Source: Paenibacillus sp. UNC451MF
Lineage (GTDB): Bacteria > Bacillota > Bacilli > Paenibacillales > NBRC-103111
Length of the DNA: 64,000 nt
Reading direction: 5' to 3'
Assembly: GCF_000686845.1 (NCBI RefSeq)
Contig: NZ_JMLS01000002.1
Span: 186,001-250,000 of the forward strand
This document shows positions 45,290 to 53,561 of this stretch, one piece after another. The notes below the pieces were generated by a model. The model was not told the DNA's origin. It searched no databases and saw only the letters and a list, made by a program, of their open reading frames with translations. Within the stretch, counting starts at the first letter, position 1, and every line of letters begins with the position of its first letter. A program made the position numbers and the translations under genes.

Positions 45290-47641
45290 TCACTCCATTT
45301 CCGTCTCAAGCTCGGCTATTCGTTTCTCCACATACCGTGTATCCTTGAAGGCATGGTACGTTTCAGCCTTCTCAACCACTGCCGCAATATTGTATTCCGG
45401 TATGCCGGCATGCGGCTCATATACTCCTTTAGGAATCAGGCTGTTCCCCTCAGGCCAGTGCACCTCGATATTGCCGGGTCGGATGGCAACCGGCTTGACT
45501 CGTCCGTGCAGAAGACCATACCGGTTGTAGACCACAATGGCATCGCCTGTCTTAAGACCGAGACTCGCCGCATCCTCACCGTGCATGAGCACATCATAAC
45601 GATCCGCGTCGTTGAACGGGTCCGTCTCGCTATAAATCATCGAATTAAACTGCTTGCCGCGTCGCGTTGTCACCATGAAATGCCCCTCGGGTTTGCGAAG
45701 CTCAGGCAGCTCAATCGGAATCAGCTGCCCACGGCCATCCGGGGTTGGACAGACGCCGTCCTCGCACAGCCATGCTCCTCCCCATTGAAACACGTCGCCG
45801 CGTCTCACCAAGTGCTGCACACCGTCATAATACGGTACCGCCCTGGCAATCTCGTCTCGGATTTGCTGTGCGCTGCCAAAGCCAACCCGCTGCTTATGGT
45901 CCGGGTCTACTCTGGCCGCAAGCTCGGCGTAGATCGCCCATTCTGCGCGTGCTTCCCCAATTCTCGGCCCGTCAATCTCTGGCGAATAATAAACCATCCG
46001 CTCCGTTGATGTGGAGGTGCCTCCGCCCGGCTGTTCGTATCGGGTCATCGCAGGAAGTACAATGACCGCTTCACGGGCTTCTGTCAGCGTAGACGTATTC
46101 AACACGATATCCTGATGGACACGGATATCAATTTGCTCAAGACACTGCCTTACAAAATCCGGATCCGGCATCGTCTCAAGGAAATTGCCGCCGGATGTAT
46201 AGAACGTCTTCAGCCTGCGCTCATGGTCGTCCGGCAAGAGCGCATTCTCTAACGAAACGCCGACAATGTCTCCTTGCCATTTCGGCAGCTCGAAGCCCCA
46301 CAGACGCTCAATTCGGTCAATATCTCCAGCTTTATAATCTCCCCCCGGCAAGCTGAATGGATCCGCCCCCATCTCACCTGAGCCTTGGACTCCGCTATGC
46401 CCGCGAATCGGCATCAACCCGCAGTGTTCGCGGCCGAGGAAGCCTCGAAGCAGAGCAAGGTTGGCGACCTGTGAAATATTGTCCGTTCCAAATCGGTGCT
46501 GGGTAAGGCCCATACTCCAGACGAACACCGCAGAGCGGGCACTGGACAAGAGCACCGCGAGATCAAGCATTCGCTCCCGTGTTAAACCCGACGACTTCTC
46601 CAGCAGCGCCCAATCCTGCTTCATGACATGCATTCTCAGCTCCTCATATCCCGCCGCATGGTTCTGCACAAAGGCATGGTCGATGGCGCTTCCCGGCTGT
46701 TTCTCCTCCATCTCGAACCAGTGCTTCATAACGCCGTTCATGAAGGCGATGTCCCCGCCGATGTTAACCTGATAAAAATCATCGGCCAGCTTCGTTCCGA
46801 ACAGTGCCGATTCCGGAATGGACGGAATCCAATATTGCTCCATGGACGGCTCGTAATAAGGATTGATCACGATAATTTTCGTTCCTTTGCGCTTGGCGGC
46901 ATACATATATTTGGTCGATACCGGCTGATTGTTAGCGGCTACGCTGCCCCAAAACAACAATACGTCGGTGCCGATCCAATCCTTGTAATTGCAGCTTGAG
47001 GCTCCGATACCAACGGAACGCTTCAAGGCGGTCTTGGATGGAGAATGGCATATACGAGAGGCATTGTCGATATTATTCGTTCCCAGCAGACGGGCTACCT
47101 TGGCTGCGGCGTAATAGCATTCGTTCGTAATCCCGCGTGCGGTCAAGTAAAACGCGAGCTGCTTAGGATCTATTGCTCTGATTTTATCCGCAATCGTATC
47201 CAGAGCCTCGTCCCAGGATAACCGTGAAAACCGGCTTTCCCCCTTACGGCGGATAAGCGGATAAGGAATGCGCCCGAGCTTGCGTAAAGCCGTGCTATCG
47301 AGCTTCTTCAGCTCGCTGATATCTTGATGCAGTACCTCCGGGCGAATCGGAGGCATTGTATTCAGCCGCAGCACGTTTAGTCTTGTTGTGCACAGGTGGG
47401 GTCCTTCCAGCGTCCGATCGTATAAGCCGGACACTCCCAATGCGCAGCCATCGCATACTCCTTGCGTTAAGATACGATAAGCGTACGGCAGCTGATCGCG
47501 GTTTTCCCATGCAATCTTCAAGGTTTCCTTAATATGATGCGGCTTTACCTGTCCGAGGCCGAATGGGGCCTTGCTAACCCACAGCTTCGGATTAGGCCGC
47601 TTCGGCAGCCGAATCGGACCATTATGTTTCGTTGTTCCCAT
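45290..47641 (-). CDS. FdhF/YdeP-family molybdopterin oxidoreductase
   Basis: A 783-residue bis-MGD molybdoenzyme. An N-terminal Cys cluster (GVCDGCALG and a later HLC) suggests one Fe-S centre. RICHSPSK carries the probable Mo-ligand Cys, and GHSGVQGSGEMGADPFSLPGG is typical of the YdeP/FdhF group. The C-terminal MGD-binding domain starts near RRGKQFNSMIYSETDPFN. I chose the ATG at 47641, 8 bases after AGGTGG; the GTG four codons upstream overlaps that site. Coupled to fdhD. Formate oxidation is possible, but the physiological reaction of this subfamily is uncertain. Confidence 0.9.
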   Translation of the reverse strand: MGTTKHNGPIRLPKRPNPKLWVSKAPFGLGQVKPHHIKETLKIAWENRDQLPYAYRILTQGVCDGCALGVSGLYDRTLEGPHLCTTRLNVLRLNTMPPIRPEVLHQDISELKKLDSTALRKLGRIPYPLIRRKGESRFSRLSWDEALDTIADKIRAIDPKQLAFYLTARGITNECYYAAAKVARLLGTNNIDNASRICHSPSKTALKRSVGIGASSCNYKDWIGTDVLLFWGSVAANNQPVSTKYMYAAKRKGTKIIVINPYYEPSMEQYWIPSIPESALFGTKLADDFYQVNIGGDIAFMNGVMKHWFEMEEKQPGSAIDHAFVQNHAAGYEELRMHVMKQDWALLEKSSGLTRERMLDLAVLLSSARSAVFVWSMGLTQHRFGTDNISQVANLALLRGFLGREHCGLMPIRGHSGVQGSGEMGADPFSLPGGDYKAGDIDRIERLWGFELPKWQGDIVGVSLENALLPDDHERRLKTFYTSGGNFLETMPDPDFVRQCLEQIDIRVHQDIVLNTSTLTEAREAVIVLPAMTRYEQPGGGTSTSTERMVYYSPEIDGPRIGEARAEWAIYAELAARVDPDHKQRVGFGSAQQIRDEIARAVPYYDGVQHLVRRGDVFQWGGAWLCEDGVCPTPDGRGQLIPIELPELRKPEGHFMVTTRRGKQFNSMIYSETDPFNDADRYDVLMHGEDAASLGLKTGDAIVVYNRYGLLHGRVKPVAIRPGNIEVHWPEGNSLIPKGVYEPHAGIPEYNIAAVVEKAETYHAFKDTRYVEKRIAELETEME

Positions 47642-47692
47642 ATGAATTCCCACCTAATATCATGTATTTTTTCGCTTAAGTAGCCGGCAATG

Positions 47693-47758
47693 AAAAAACC
47701 GCAGCAAACACCCCCTCTTTTTACGTTGAATAAAAAAAGGAAATGTCTACTGCGGCGG
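47693..47758 (-). terminator. long imperfect hairpin terminator after the DUF2294 gene
   Basis: CCGCAGCAAACA (47699-47710) pairs with TGTCTACTGCGG (47745-47756) with two wobble pairs, and an inner CCTCTTTTT/AAAAAAAGG stem extends it to over 20 bp. On the reverse strand CTGCGG is followed directly by TTTTTTC. It separates the DUF2294 gene from the fdhF-like gene. Confidence 0.75.
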
Positions 47759-47806
47759 TTAGTCTTAAGCAGGTACGCTGCCAAGTGCCAACGGCACATG
47801 ATGAAA

Positions 47807-48169
47807 TTATTTCACAGCAAATTTGCTTTGAATGTCCTGATCGAATACGAAAATGGACATCCCGAAATCTTTTTCCAGATCAATATCGACGAACAGCTCG
47901 AGAAATTTGGCTCCGAGCAGCTGCTCCATTTCAACCGGTGGATGGTTTTTATACATATCCTTCACCATCTCCGTTCGTGCGGTACGAAGAGCCTGCTTGC
48001 CGTCGGTTCCGGAAGCGATAAATTTCTCAACAGGCGAAAGGTTGCCGTCCATCTCGCAGATCGCCCAGTGCTTGCAAAAGGTCGTGCGGATTTCACGCGG
48101 TCCCTTGCCCATATGACGTTTTCGAAACGCTTTCACTAAATTGCTGAATTCCGCTTCAACTTTATTCAT
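47807..48169 (-). CDS. DUF2294-family protein
   Basis: A 120-residue soluble protein matching the DUF2294 pattern: an N-terminal helix (EAEFSNLVKAFRKRHMGKGPREI), then TTFCKHWAICEMDGNLSPVEKF, RTARTEMVKDMY and LLGAKFLELFVDIDLEKDFGMSIFVFD. No biochemical function is established for the family as far as I know. It lies upstream of, and on the same strand as, the fdhF-like/fdhD pair, but a strong terminator separates them. A functional link to the molybdoenzyme is only suggested by position. Confidence 0.8.
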   Translation of the reverse strand: MNKVEAEFSNLVKAFRKRHMGKGPREIRTTFCKHWAICEMDGNLSPVEKFIASGTDGKQALRTARTEMVKDMYKNHPPVEMEQLLGAKFLELFVDIDLEKDFGMSIFVFDQDIQSKFAVK

Positions 48170-48334
48170 GAATGGATACCCTCATTTACCGTATCTTTCT
48201 ACCAAATTTTATCATGGACCTTAGCATTGTTCAATCGTTACTGGGAAAAGAAACCTGCAACTTTTATCCGCTTAAAACGGTCTAATAAGTAAATCGAAAT
48301 GAACGAATTTAATTTGGGCTACGGGAGAGCAAAA

Positions 48335-49276
48335 ATGATGAGTCATTTAACGGCTATTGTTGCAGCAGTTTGGATTTTATTAGCAGGTACAGGAGTTGCT
48401 CCTGTCCAATCTTGGCATACAGAGCCTCAGTCTGCTGATCCTCCCATGCAAGCACCAAACGATATTCCATCGAAAGAGCAGTCGACTGGGTCAAAAGCTG
48501 AGGACCTATCCCCTCACTTCGCCAAGGATAGCGTATTTTCACCCGAAGATCTTTCTATAGAAGAAACTCGGTTTGTTCTTGATGCCAAGTATGCTGATAT
48601 GGACGGTGACGGAATTCGCGATGACATCGTACTTATCGGTCATAAGGAGAATGCAGACAGTATTTATGCCTCAGCCATTCAAATTGCAGTAAAGAGCGGT
48701 TCAACCGGGGTTTATACAATCCGCTCCGTAGGTTCCTTTAATGAGGGATATGGGTCCTGCTTATTTATCGGACGGTTCGACTCCGAGTCTCACAACGATA
48801 TTCTGGTTACTACGGCGACAATGGGAAGCGGCGGCACCTCTACATACCAGTTGGTATCATACCAAAATGCGGCGTTAGTAGATAAGCTAGACGAAGAAGT
48901 GCTTAACGCAGGACTTCCTCTGGATATCCGGTTCACAGACGAGTATAAGTTAACAGCTACGAATGCACTAACCGGTCAAACCGACATCATCGACGCAAGG
49001 TCTTCTAGAGAAGATTACATCCGGCTTCATATGTACGACTCGAACGGTAAGCTGTTGAACACCAAGGAACAAGGAATGATAGACGGATTCGTCAACCTTG
49101 CTCCTGAGGATACAGATCATGACGGTATTTATGAGCTGCGGGGTGTTCAGTACATCTCCGGTGCCTGGCACGCCAATGTGCTTGCTCAAGCTGAATCGGT
49201 ATGGGCTGTTCGCCATGGAAGCTTGGAGCTGCTGAGCGATAAATTGATCGCTTTGCCTCCCCTGGAGGAGCGATAG
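48335..49276 (+). CDS. secreted protein with calcium-loop-like repeats, unrecognised
   Basis: A 313-residue exported protein. The N-terminal helix (HLTAIVAAVWILLAGTGVAPVQS) is a signal peptide or anchor. The mature part carries DxDxDG-type loops (DMDGDGIRDDIVLIG, later DTDHDGIYELRG), like FG-GAP/dockerin-style calcium sites in beta-propeller blades. The start is ATG 48335 (or 48338), 7-10 bases after GGGAG; an in-frame ATG 12 codons earlier lacks a ribosome site. A perfect 15-bp inverted repeat begins 10 bases past the stop. Role unknown, perhaps wall-associated. Confidence 0.72.
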   Translation: MMSHLTAIVAAVWILLAGTGVAPVQSWHTEPQSADPPMQAPNDIPSKEQSTGSKAEDLSPHFAKDSVFSPEDLSIEETRFVLDAKYADMDGDGIRDDIVLIGHKENADSIYASAIQIAVKSGSTGVYTIRSVGSFNEGYGSCLFIGRFDSESHNDILVTTATMGSGGTSTYQLVSYQNAALVDKLDEEVLNAGLPLDIRFTDEYKLTATNALTGQTDIIDARSSREDYIRLHMYDSNGKLLNTKEQGMIDGFVNLAPEDTDHDGIYELRGVQYISGAWHANVLAQAESVWAVRHGSLELLSDKLIALPPLEER

Positions 49277-49285
49277 CGTCCAACT

Positions 49286-49342
49286 TTGTTATCGGGAAAT
49301 CCCCGCTGTAAAGCGATTAAATTACAAATTTCCCGATAACAA
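49286..49342. repeat. perfect 15-bp inverted repeat after the 48335 gene
   Basis: TTGTTATCGGGAAAT (49286-49300) and its exact reverse complement (49328-49342) flank a 27-base loop containing a small CGCT/AGCG hairpin. No T tract follows, so it is not a classic terminator; it could stabilise the mRNA end or be a protein site. Confidence 0.85.
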
Positions 49343-49412
49343 CAGTGGCCGGAAGGGGATACCCCACCGGAGTACCACGTACACATCTGAGGCTTCATAG
49401 TTTCACAGCCTG

Positions 49413-49448
49413 ACAGCTCCCCTTCTATAAGAAAGGGAGCTGTTTTGT
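49413..49448 (+). terminator. intrinsic terminator before the riboswitch
   Basis: ACAGCTCCC pairs with GGGAGCTGT, with an inner CTT/AAG pair, followed by TTTTGT. It ends transcription from the 48335 gene before the riboswitch promoter. Confidence 0.8.
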
Positions 49449-49501
49449 ATGCTCTCATCCAATGTTGGAAGACTTTGTGCCGTGAAATCTGTAGAAGCCC
49501 G

Positions 49502-49510
49502 TGCTACAAT
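49502..49510 (+). promoter_or_regulatory. extended -10 promoter of the riboswitch transcript
   Basis: TGCTACAAT matches the extended -10 pattern (TGn-TACAAT). No good -35 was found at 16-18 bp, which is common for extended -10 promoters. The predicted start is a few bases before the riboswitch leader. Confidence 0.5.
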
Positions 49511-49555
49511 GAAGTGGCTCAAGAGAGCCCGGCGGGATCCGATAACGAACTGGGC

Positions 49556-49690
49556 AAGAGCACAAAAAAAACTATAAAGGCCGAAGCTTTTTATAGAAGC
49601 ACGGGGGACCCATTCTTGGGGTGAAGCCGCGTCTTGCGGCAGGGTGATTGCTCTTTGACCCGAATCCGTCAGCTAACCTCGTAGGCCGCG
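49556..49690 (+). ncRNA. cyclic di-AMP riboswitch (ydaO/yuaA element)
   Basis: The leader carries the hallmark conserved blocks of the ydaO/yuaA c-di-AMP riboswitch in order: GGCCGAAGC, ACGGGGGACCCA, TTGGGGTGAA, AGGGTGATTG, and the long conserved 3' block beginning GACCCGAATCCGTCAGC and ending AACCTCGTAGGC. The closing stem forms between AAGAGCA (49556-49562) and TGCTCTT (49649-49655). In this class ligand binding switches expression off. The downstream GGAGAGG ribosome site and T run are next to the 3' block, where CCTC could pair with GAGG, but the switching mechanism is not clear from sequence. Confidence 0.96.
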
Positions 49691-49707
49691 AAAAGGAGAG
49701 GATTTTT

Positions 49708-50592
49708 TTGTTGAATCGTTTCAAGAAAGTTGTATTGACAGGTGTACTGGCTATTAGTCCAATCATCGGCGTTAGTGCCGTTTCCGCCGCTCCGGCGAAT
49801 AATGTGTCTGCTAATGATTTGTCTACTATCACTCAAAAATACGGAATTGATCTGAATTCCCTATTGAATGGTCAAGGTCAAAAAGGAAACATTGATTTGA
49901 ATTCCTTATTGAAAGGCCAAGAAGGCAAATGGCAAACGATTGGCTCTGATAACAACAACGTTTTTGCAGGAGTTATCTGGAAACACTTCCCTAACACGAA
50001 CTTTAACTGCGATCCAGGCCAAGGCCAAGGTACTGGCGATAACACGGGCAACACCGATAATGGCTCCGGCTCTGTAGACGATGGCTCCGATAACGGCAGC
50101 GGCACTACAGATAACGGTACCGATACTGGTGCTCCTGAAGATACTGGCAGCGGTACTACTAATAATAACAATGGCAGTGGAACTGAAAACAACGGTTCTC
50201 AGGAAACTGTAAGTGACTCTCAATCTGCTTATGCAAACCAAGTCGTTACTTTGGTGAACCAAGAACGTGCCAAAGCAGGTCTTCCTGCATTGACTTCCGA
50301 CAGCAAACTAGCGAATATGGCTATGGACAAAGCTAAAGACATGTATGACAAAAATTACTTTGATCATACTTCTCCTACCTACGGTTCTCCATTTGACATG
50401 ATGAAGCAGTATGGTATCAGCTACTCCTATGCAGGTGAAAACATCGCTAAAGGTCAACGCAATCCTGAAGAAGTTATGAATGCTTGGATGAACAGCGAAG
50501 GACATCGCCAAAACATCATGAGCCCTAACTTCACTAAAATCGGCGTTGCTTACTACAACGGCGAATGGGTACAAGAATTTATTGCGAACTAA
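49708..50592 (+). CDS. secreted CAP/SCP-domain protein
   Basis: A 294-residue secreted protein. A signal peptide (FKKVVLTGVLAISPIIGVSAVSAAPA) is followed by two related repeats (YGIDLNSLLNGQGQKG and IDLNSLLKGQEGKW). A long low-complexity linker rich in Gly, Asn, Asp and Thr follows (about residues 100-170). The C-terminal CAP domain of YkwD type spans about 178-294 (VVTLVNQERAKAGLPALT, FDHTSPTYGSPFDMM, AGENIAKGQRNPEEVMNAWMNSEGHRQNIM). Start is TTG 49708 or 49711, after AAAAGGAGAGG; the ATG-like frame from 49648 reads through the riboswitch and is false. Control by c-di-AMP points to cell-wall or osmotic homeostasis. Codon usage suggests strong expression. Confidence 0.9.
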   Translation: MLNRFKKVVLTGVLAISPIIGVSAVSAAPANNVSANDLSTITQKYGIDLNSLLNGQGQKGNIDLNSLLKGQEGKWQTIGSDNNNVFAGVIWKHFPNTNFNCDPGQGQGTGDNTGNTDNGSGSVDDGSDNGSGTTDNGTDTGAPEDTGSGTTNNNNGSGTENNGSQETVSDSQSAYANQVVTLVNQERAKAGLPALTSDSKLANMAMDKAKDMYDKNYFDHTSPTYGSPFDMMKQYGISYSYAGENIAKGQRNPEEVMNAWMNSEGHRQNIMSPNFTKIGVAYYNGEWVQEFIAN

Positions 50593-50618
50593 TTTACCCT
50601 TTATGATTATTATCTCAC

Positions 50619-50655
50619 GGCCCCCGCTGCTTCATGCACCGGGGGCTTTGATTTA
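50619..50655 (+). terminator. intrinsic terminator of the CAP-domain gene
   Basis: GCCCCCG and CGGGGGC form a stem around a 13-base loop, followed by TTTGATTT. Confidence 0.82.
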
Positions 50656-50692
50656 TGTACAGGAGCGCTTTTTTTGCCAAGCACCGAACTAT

Positions 50693-50722
50693 TTGTAATC
50701 GCTTGCATATACATAGTATAAA
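50693..50722 (+). promoter_or_regulatory. probable promoter of the SPW-type gene
   Basis: TTGTAA (50693-50698) and TATAAA (50717-50722) are spaced by 18 bp, about 50 bp upstream of the ATG at 50772. Confidence 0.55.
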
Positions 50723-50771
50723 CCCCTATTGAGGTGTTCATGGCTTTTCCCATTTTCCGGGAGGTGTAATC

Positions 50772-51092
50772 ATGGCGGTTAAAAATTTGTTGGCTGCGTT
50801 GATTGGTCTCTTGTTTGTCTTTGGCCCTCATTGGATTCATTTTACCCACGAAAGTGCCGTAATTACCAGTGTAGTCTTCGGTTCCATTCAGTTCATTGCT
50901 TCCATCCTGGCCTTTGTTCTTAAAAAATCAGGCTGGAATTCTTGGTTGAACTGGATTTCCATGCTGGCTGGCATTTGGTTCGTTATTTTTCCTTTTGCCT
51001 ATTTGTCCGGCCTGGGCGAATATGTCATCTATGTGGTTCTCGGCATCACAAGCGTCATGCTGAATTATTATACGATGAATGAGGATGAATAA
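50772..51092 (+). CDS. four-TM membrane protein, SPW-repeat type
   Basis: A 106-residue membrane protein with four helices arranged as two hairpins (about residues 4-20, 30-50, 58-78, 82-100). Trp/Pro-rich turns (FGPHW, WNSWLNWISMLAGIWFVIFPF) resemble the SPW repeat family. A GGGAGGTG ribosome site precedes the ATG. The gene stands alone with its own promoter. SPW proteins have no well-defined function. The family call is moderate; the membrane topology is clear. Confidence 0.72.
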   Translation: MAVKNLLAALIGLLFVFGPHWIHFTHESAVITSVVFGSIQFIASILAFVLKKSGWNSWLNWISMLAGIWFVIFPFAYLSGLGEYVIYVVLGITSVMLNYYTMNEDE

Positions 51093-51195
51093 AATTCGGT
51101 TATGCTCCCCATAAAAACATTCTGGTGTACAATCAGCGTTATTTCCTTTATCGTTGTTATTATGTGCAAATATTAGAATGTAGGAGATGAGGAGT

Positions 51196-51729
51196 ATGGT
51201 GCAACCGGAGCAAGCGGCTTCTGTAAGCGAGATATATCTTCAAGAAAGCATTCAAGCGTTCCAAAGCATGAAAAAACTGGCCGATAGAGCCATGGAGCAA
51301 GTCGACGATTCTCAGTTTCACCACGTCCTGGACCAAGAATCGAACTCTCTGGAAGTGATGATTCTTCACATGCATGGCAATATGCTTTCCCGTTGGACCG
51401 ATTTCTTAACTTCAGACGGGGAAAAGCCTACGAGAAATCGTGACGGTGAGTTCGAGGCCAAGGGACTGGATAGAAAAGCACTGATAGAGCTCTGGGAGCA
51501 GGGCTGGGCTGTATTGTTCGATACGCTCCTCAGTCTGCAACCTGAGGATTTGCTGCGCAATGTGACTATTCGTGGCGAGGCTCATACCGTGTTGAAGGCG
51601 ATCCAACGTCAAGTTTCCCACTATGGATACCATGTCGGTCAAATCGTATTCCTTGCGAAACATCTGGGCAATCCTCATTGGCAAACGCTCAGCATCGCCC
51701 GCGGGCAATCGAAGACGTTCAAACCTTAA
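51196..51729 (+). CDS. DinB-like four-helix protein (DUF1572 type)
   Basis: A 177-residue protein of the DinB/YfiT-like superfamily, DUF1572 branch. The three metal-binding His positions are visible in HHVLDQESNSLEVMILHMHGNM and in RQVSHYGYHVGQIVFLAKHL near the end. Members include thiol transferases (bacillithiol-dependent) and proteins of unknown role. I start at ATG 51196, 10 bases after AGGAG; the ATG at 51187 abuts that site. A good intrinsic terminator follows. Substrate unknown. Confidence 0.83.
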   Translation: MVQPEQAASVSEIYLQESIQAFQSMKKLADRAMEQVDDSQFHHVLDQESNSLEVMILHMHGNMLSRWTDFLTSDGEKPTRNRDGEFEAKGLDRKALIELWEQGWAVLFDTLLSLQPEDLLRNVTIRGEAHTVLKAIQRQVSHYGYHVGQIVFLAKHLGNPHWQTLSIARGQSKTFKP

Positions 51730-51752
51730 CTTGCTGTAATTAAATATTCTAG

Positions 51753-51784
51753 GCTGCAAATTTCTCGGAATTTGCGGCTTTTTT
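51753..51784 (+). terminator. intrinsic terminator of the DUF1572 gene
   Basis: GC-T-GCAAATT pairs with AATTTGC-G-GC (one internal mismatch), followed by TTTTTT. Confidence 0.85.
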
Positions 51785-51856
51785 CTATTATTCCGGCAAC
51801 CATGCAAAAAAACTGTCGTATGTAACATAATAAGAAAAAAGGAGAGCTGCTTAAAA

Positions 51857-53230
51857 ATGAAACTACTTACTGTTCAGCAGGCTATAGCAAAGGTTCGTGA
51901 GTGGGTTCATATTCCCGATTCGCACGAATTGATTTCAAGCGGCATTTACCGCAATGCTTCACCCGAACAAACTCCCTATTACAAGGTTGAATTAGAGTGG
52001 AACAAGCAAGGTGAACCGGTACTCGATGAGAATATGCTGGTCAATCCTCATACGATCCGCGCTGAGCTGGATGCCCTTACCGGCCAGCTTATTGCTTTTT
52101 ACCGCCATGATGATAGAGACCAGGATAAAGAACCGCAAGAAGAGCTCCGTGACGACCAATACGAGACTATCTTCCCTCAAGTTGTTCAATGGATAAACAA
52201 GCTGAGCTTGCCAATCGATCTGAAGGAGCTTGAGCTGCGCAAAAAAATAGTTATGGGCGAAAAACGCTACGATTTCGTTTATGGAAGAAAGCATAACGGG
52301 ATTCCTGTAAGCACCCCGCAAGCCTTGCACATTACGTTGAACCAACAATTCGATCTGTATCATTTATGGTGTGTTTGGGATGCATGTGATTTTGCGGACA
52401 GCACCCAACTGATCCCGGAAGCAACATTCAAAGAACAGCTCGATCAGAGCCAGCTTTCGCTCTGCTATTTGACCTTGTTCCATTCTTCGGATCACCCTTT
52501 TTATATATGCCGGGAAGATGTATATGATGCCTTGTCAGGTCAGTTGGTTTTTACGGATAAAAGCGACTTTATTGAAATCATTGATTTAGATTCTCCCCTG
52601 CCCCAGCGTAATCAAAATGTCCGCATCGTACGGAAGCCCGTATTTTCCGAAGCTCACTACGACGTTTTAAAGCTGGATGAGCATGTGACCGATATCAATT
52701 TGACAGCCCCTCATCCTTTCTATCCTGAGCTTACGGAAGAGGATATCGTCAAAGCTCAAGATATCGCGGCCTCCTATCTTAAGGAGACGGCTTTGGAAGA
52801 GCCTTGGCAGTTCGCCTTTATACATAATGCTGATGGCCAAACAGCAGAAGCCATGCAAGGGAATCAAATCAAGATAGAGATTCATCGTTATCTGCACGGC
52901 ATTCCTGTTATGGGAGGCAAGATCGGATTATTCATAGATCGCGACACCTGGAACGTCACTCATGTCATGGATGCACTCAAGCTGTTTCAGGAGCGCCGCG
53001 CCGAAGCGAAGAAAGAACCGGACAAAGCTCTGGGGTGCTGTGAGCCGCAAGTTACGGCAGAAACAGCCTGGAAGGAGCTGTATCCTCACATTCAATTAAC
53101 ACTGACCTACCGGTTTGAAGACCATTTCTCCGTAGGGGAACGAAGAAAAGCTCTTCTTGTGTACACTTTGCTCGATTGCGATTGGATCTGTGATGCTGTT
53201 ACAGGGGAATTGATTGAGCTGACTTACTGA
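51857..53230 (+). CDS. YcdB/YcdC-like repeat protein, tentative
   Basis: A 457-residue soluble protein without a signal peptide. It appears to contain repeated PepSY/YcdB-like modules: an N-terminal one (residues 1-90, TVQQAIAKVREWV, then TIRAELDALTGQLIAF) and a similar C-terminal one (about 290-455, EEDIVKAQDIAASYL, then CDAVTGELIEL). Each ends in a DALTGQL / DAVTGEL strand, and a third such strand (YDALSGQLVF) sits mid-protein. This repetition is visible directly; the family name is a tentative match. GGAGAGC lies about 10 bases before the ATG. A YjcZ-type spore gene follows, so a sporulation role is possible. Confidence 0.6.
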   Translation: MKLLTVQQAIAKVREWVHIPDSHELISSGIYRNASPEQTPYYKVELEWNKQGEPVLDENMLVNPHTIRAELDALTGQLIAFYRHDDRDQDKEPQEELRDDQYETIFPQVVQWINKLSLPIDLKELELRKKIVMGEKRYDFVYGRKHNGIPVSTPQALHITLNQQFDLYHLWCVWDACDFADSTQLIPEATFKEQLDQSQLSLCYLTLFHSSDHPFYICREDVYDALSGQLVFTDKSDFIEIIDLDSPLPQRNQNVRIVRKPVFSEAHYDVLKLDEHVTDINLTAPHPFYPELTEEDIVKAQDIAASYLKETALEEPWQFAFIHNADGQTAEAMQGNQIKIEIHRYLHGIPVMGGKIGLFIDRDTWNVTHVMDALKLFQERRAEAKKEPDKALGCCEPQVTAETAWKELYPHIQLTLTYRFEDHFSVGERRKALLVYTLLDCDWICDAVTGELIELTY

Positions 53231-53369
53231 CCCGTCATCAGTACTGACGCCCCATTTATCCATTAAGGTCAACTATCCAATCAGATGAACCTCCATGAAC
53301 ATATATTATTTTGGGATGGATGAAACATCCCCCTTCCTAATAAAAAGAACATGAGAGGTGAGTTATACA

Positions 53370-53462
53370 ATGAGCGGAATAGGTTTTGGTGGATTTACAA
53401 GCGTTGGTGTCATCTTGGTGCTCTTTATCCTCTTGGTTATTATTGGACGTTCTTTTATCTAA
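53370..53462 (+). CDS. YjcZ-family small spore protein
   Basis: A 30-residue peptide (MSGIGFGGFTSVGVI, then a hydrophobic LVLFILLVIIGRSFI) with the Gly/Phe-rich start and single C-terminal membrane helix of the YjcZ family, found in Bacillus and Paenibacillus. GAGAGGTGA precedes the ATG by 7 bases, and a strong terminator follows. Upstream, CATATATTA (53300-53308) resembles a mother-cell sigma-factor -10 element, but no matching -35 was found. Function is unknown, likely in the spore envelope. Confidence 0.85.
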   Translation: MSGIGFGGFTSVGVILVLFILLVIIGRSFI

Positions 53463-53474
53463 TCTTATAAGGTA

Positions 53475-53511
53475 CAAAAAACCGGCCCCTCAATCGAGGG
53501 ACCGGTTTTTT
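53475..53511. terminator. bidirectional intrinsic terminator
   Basis: AAAAACCGG-CCCTC pairs with GAGGG-CCGGTTTTTT around AATC. It separates the YjcZ gene from the convergent amidohydrolase operon. Confidence 0.92.
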
Positions 53512-53561
53512 GTTGGCCTTATCCGCCTTAATCTATCGAAACGCGCTTTGGTTCTGTAAGC

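Noticed and set aside
45353-46009. A 218-codon forward frame in the molybdoenzyme gene
   Set aside because: Antisense shadow of a well-defined FdhF/YdeP coding region.
49648-49707. ATG-like start for the CAP-domain protein at 49648
   Set aside because: This stretch is part of the conserved 3' half of the c-di-AMP riboswitch; the signal peptide begins at the TTG at 49708 or 49711.
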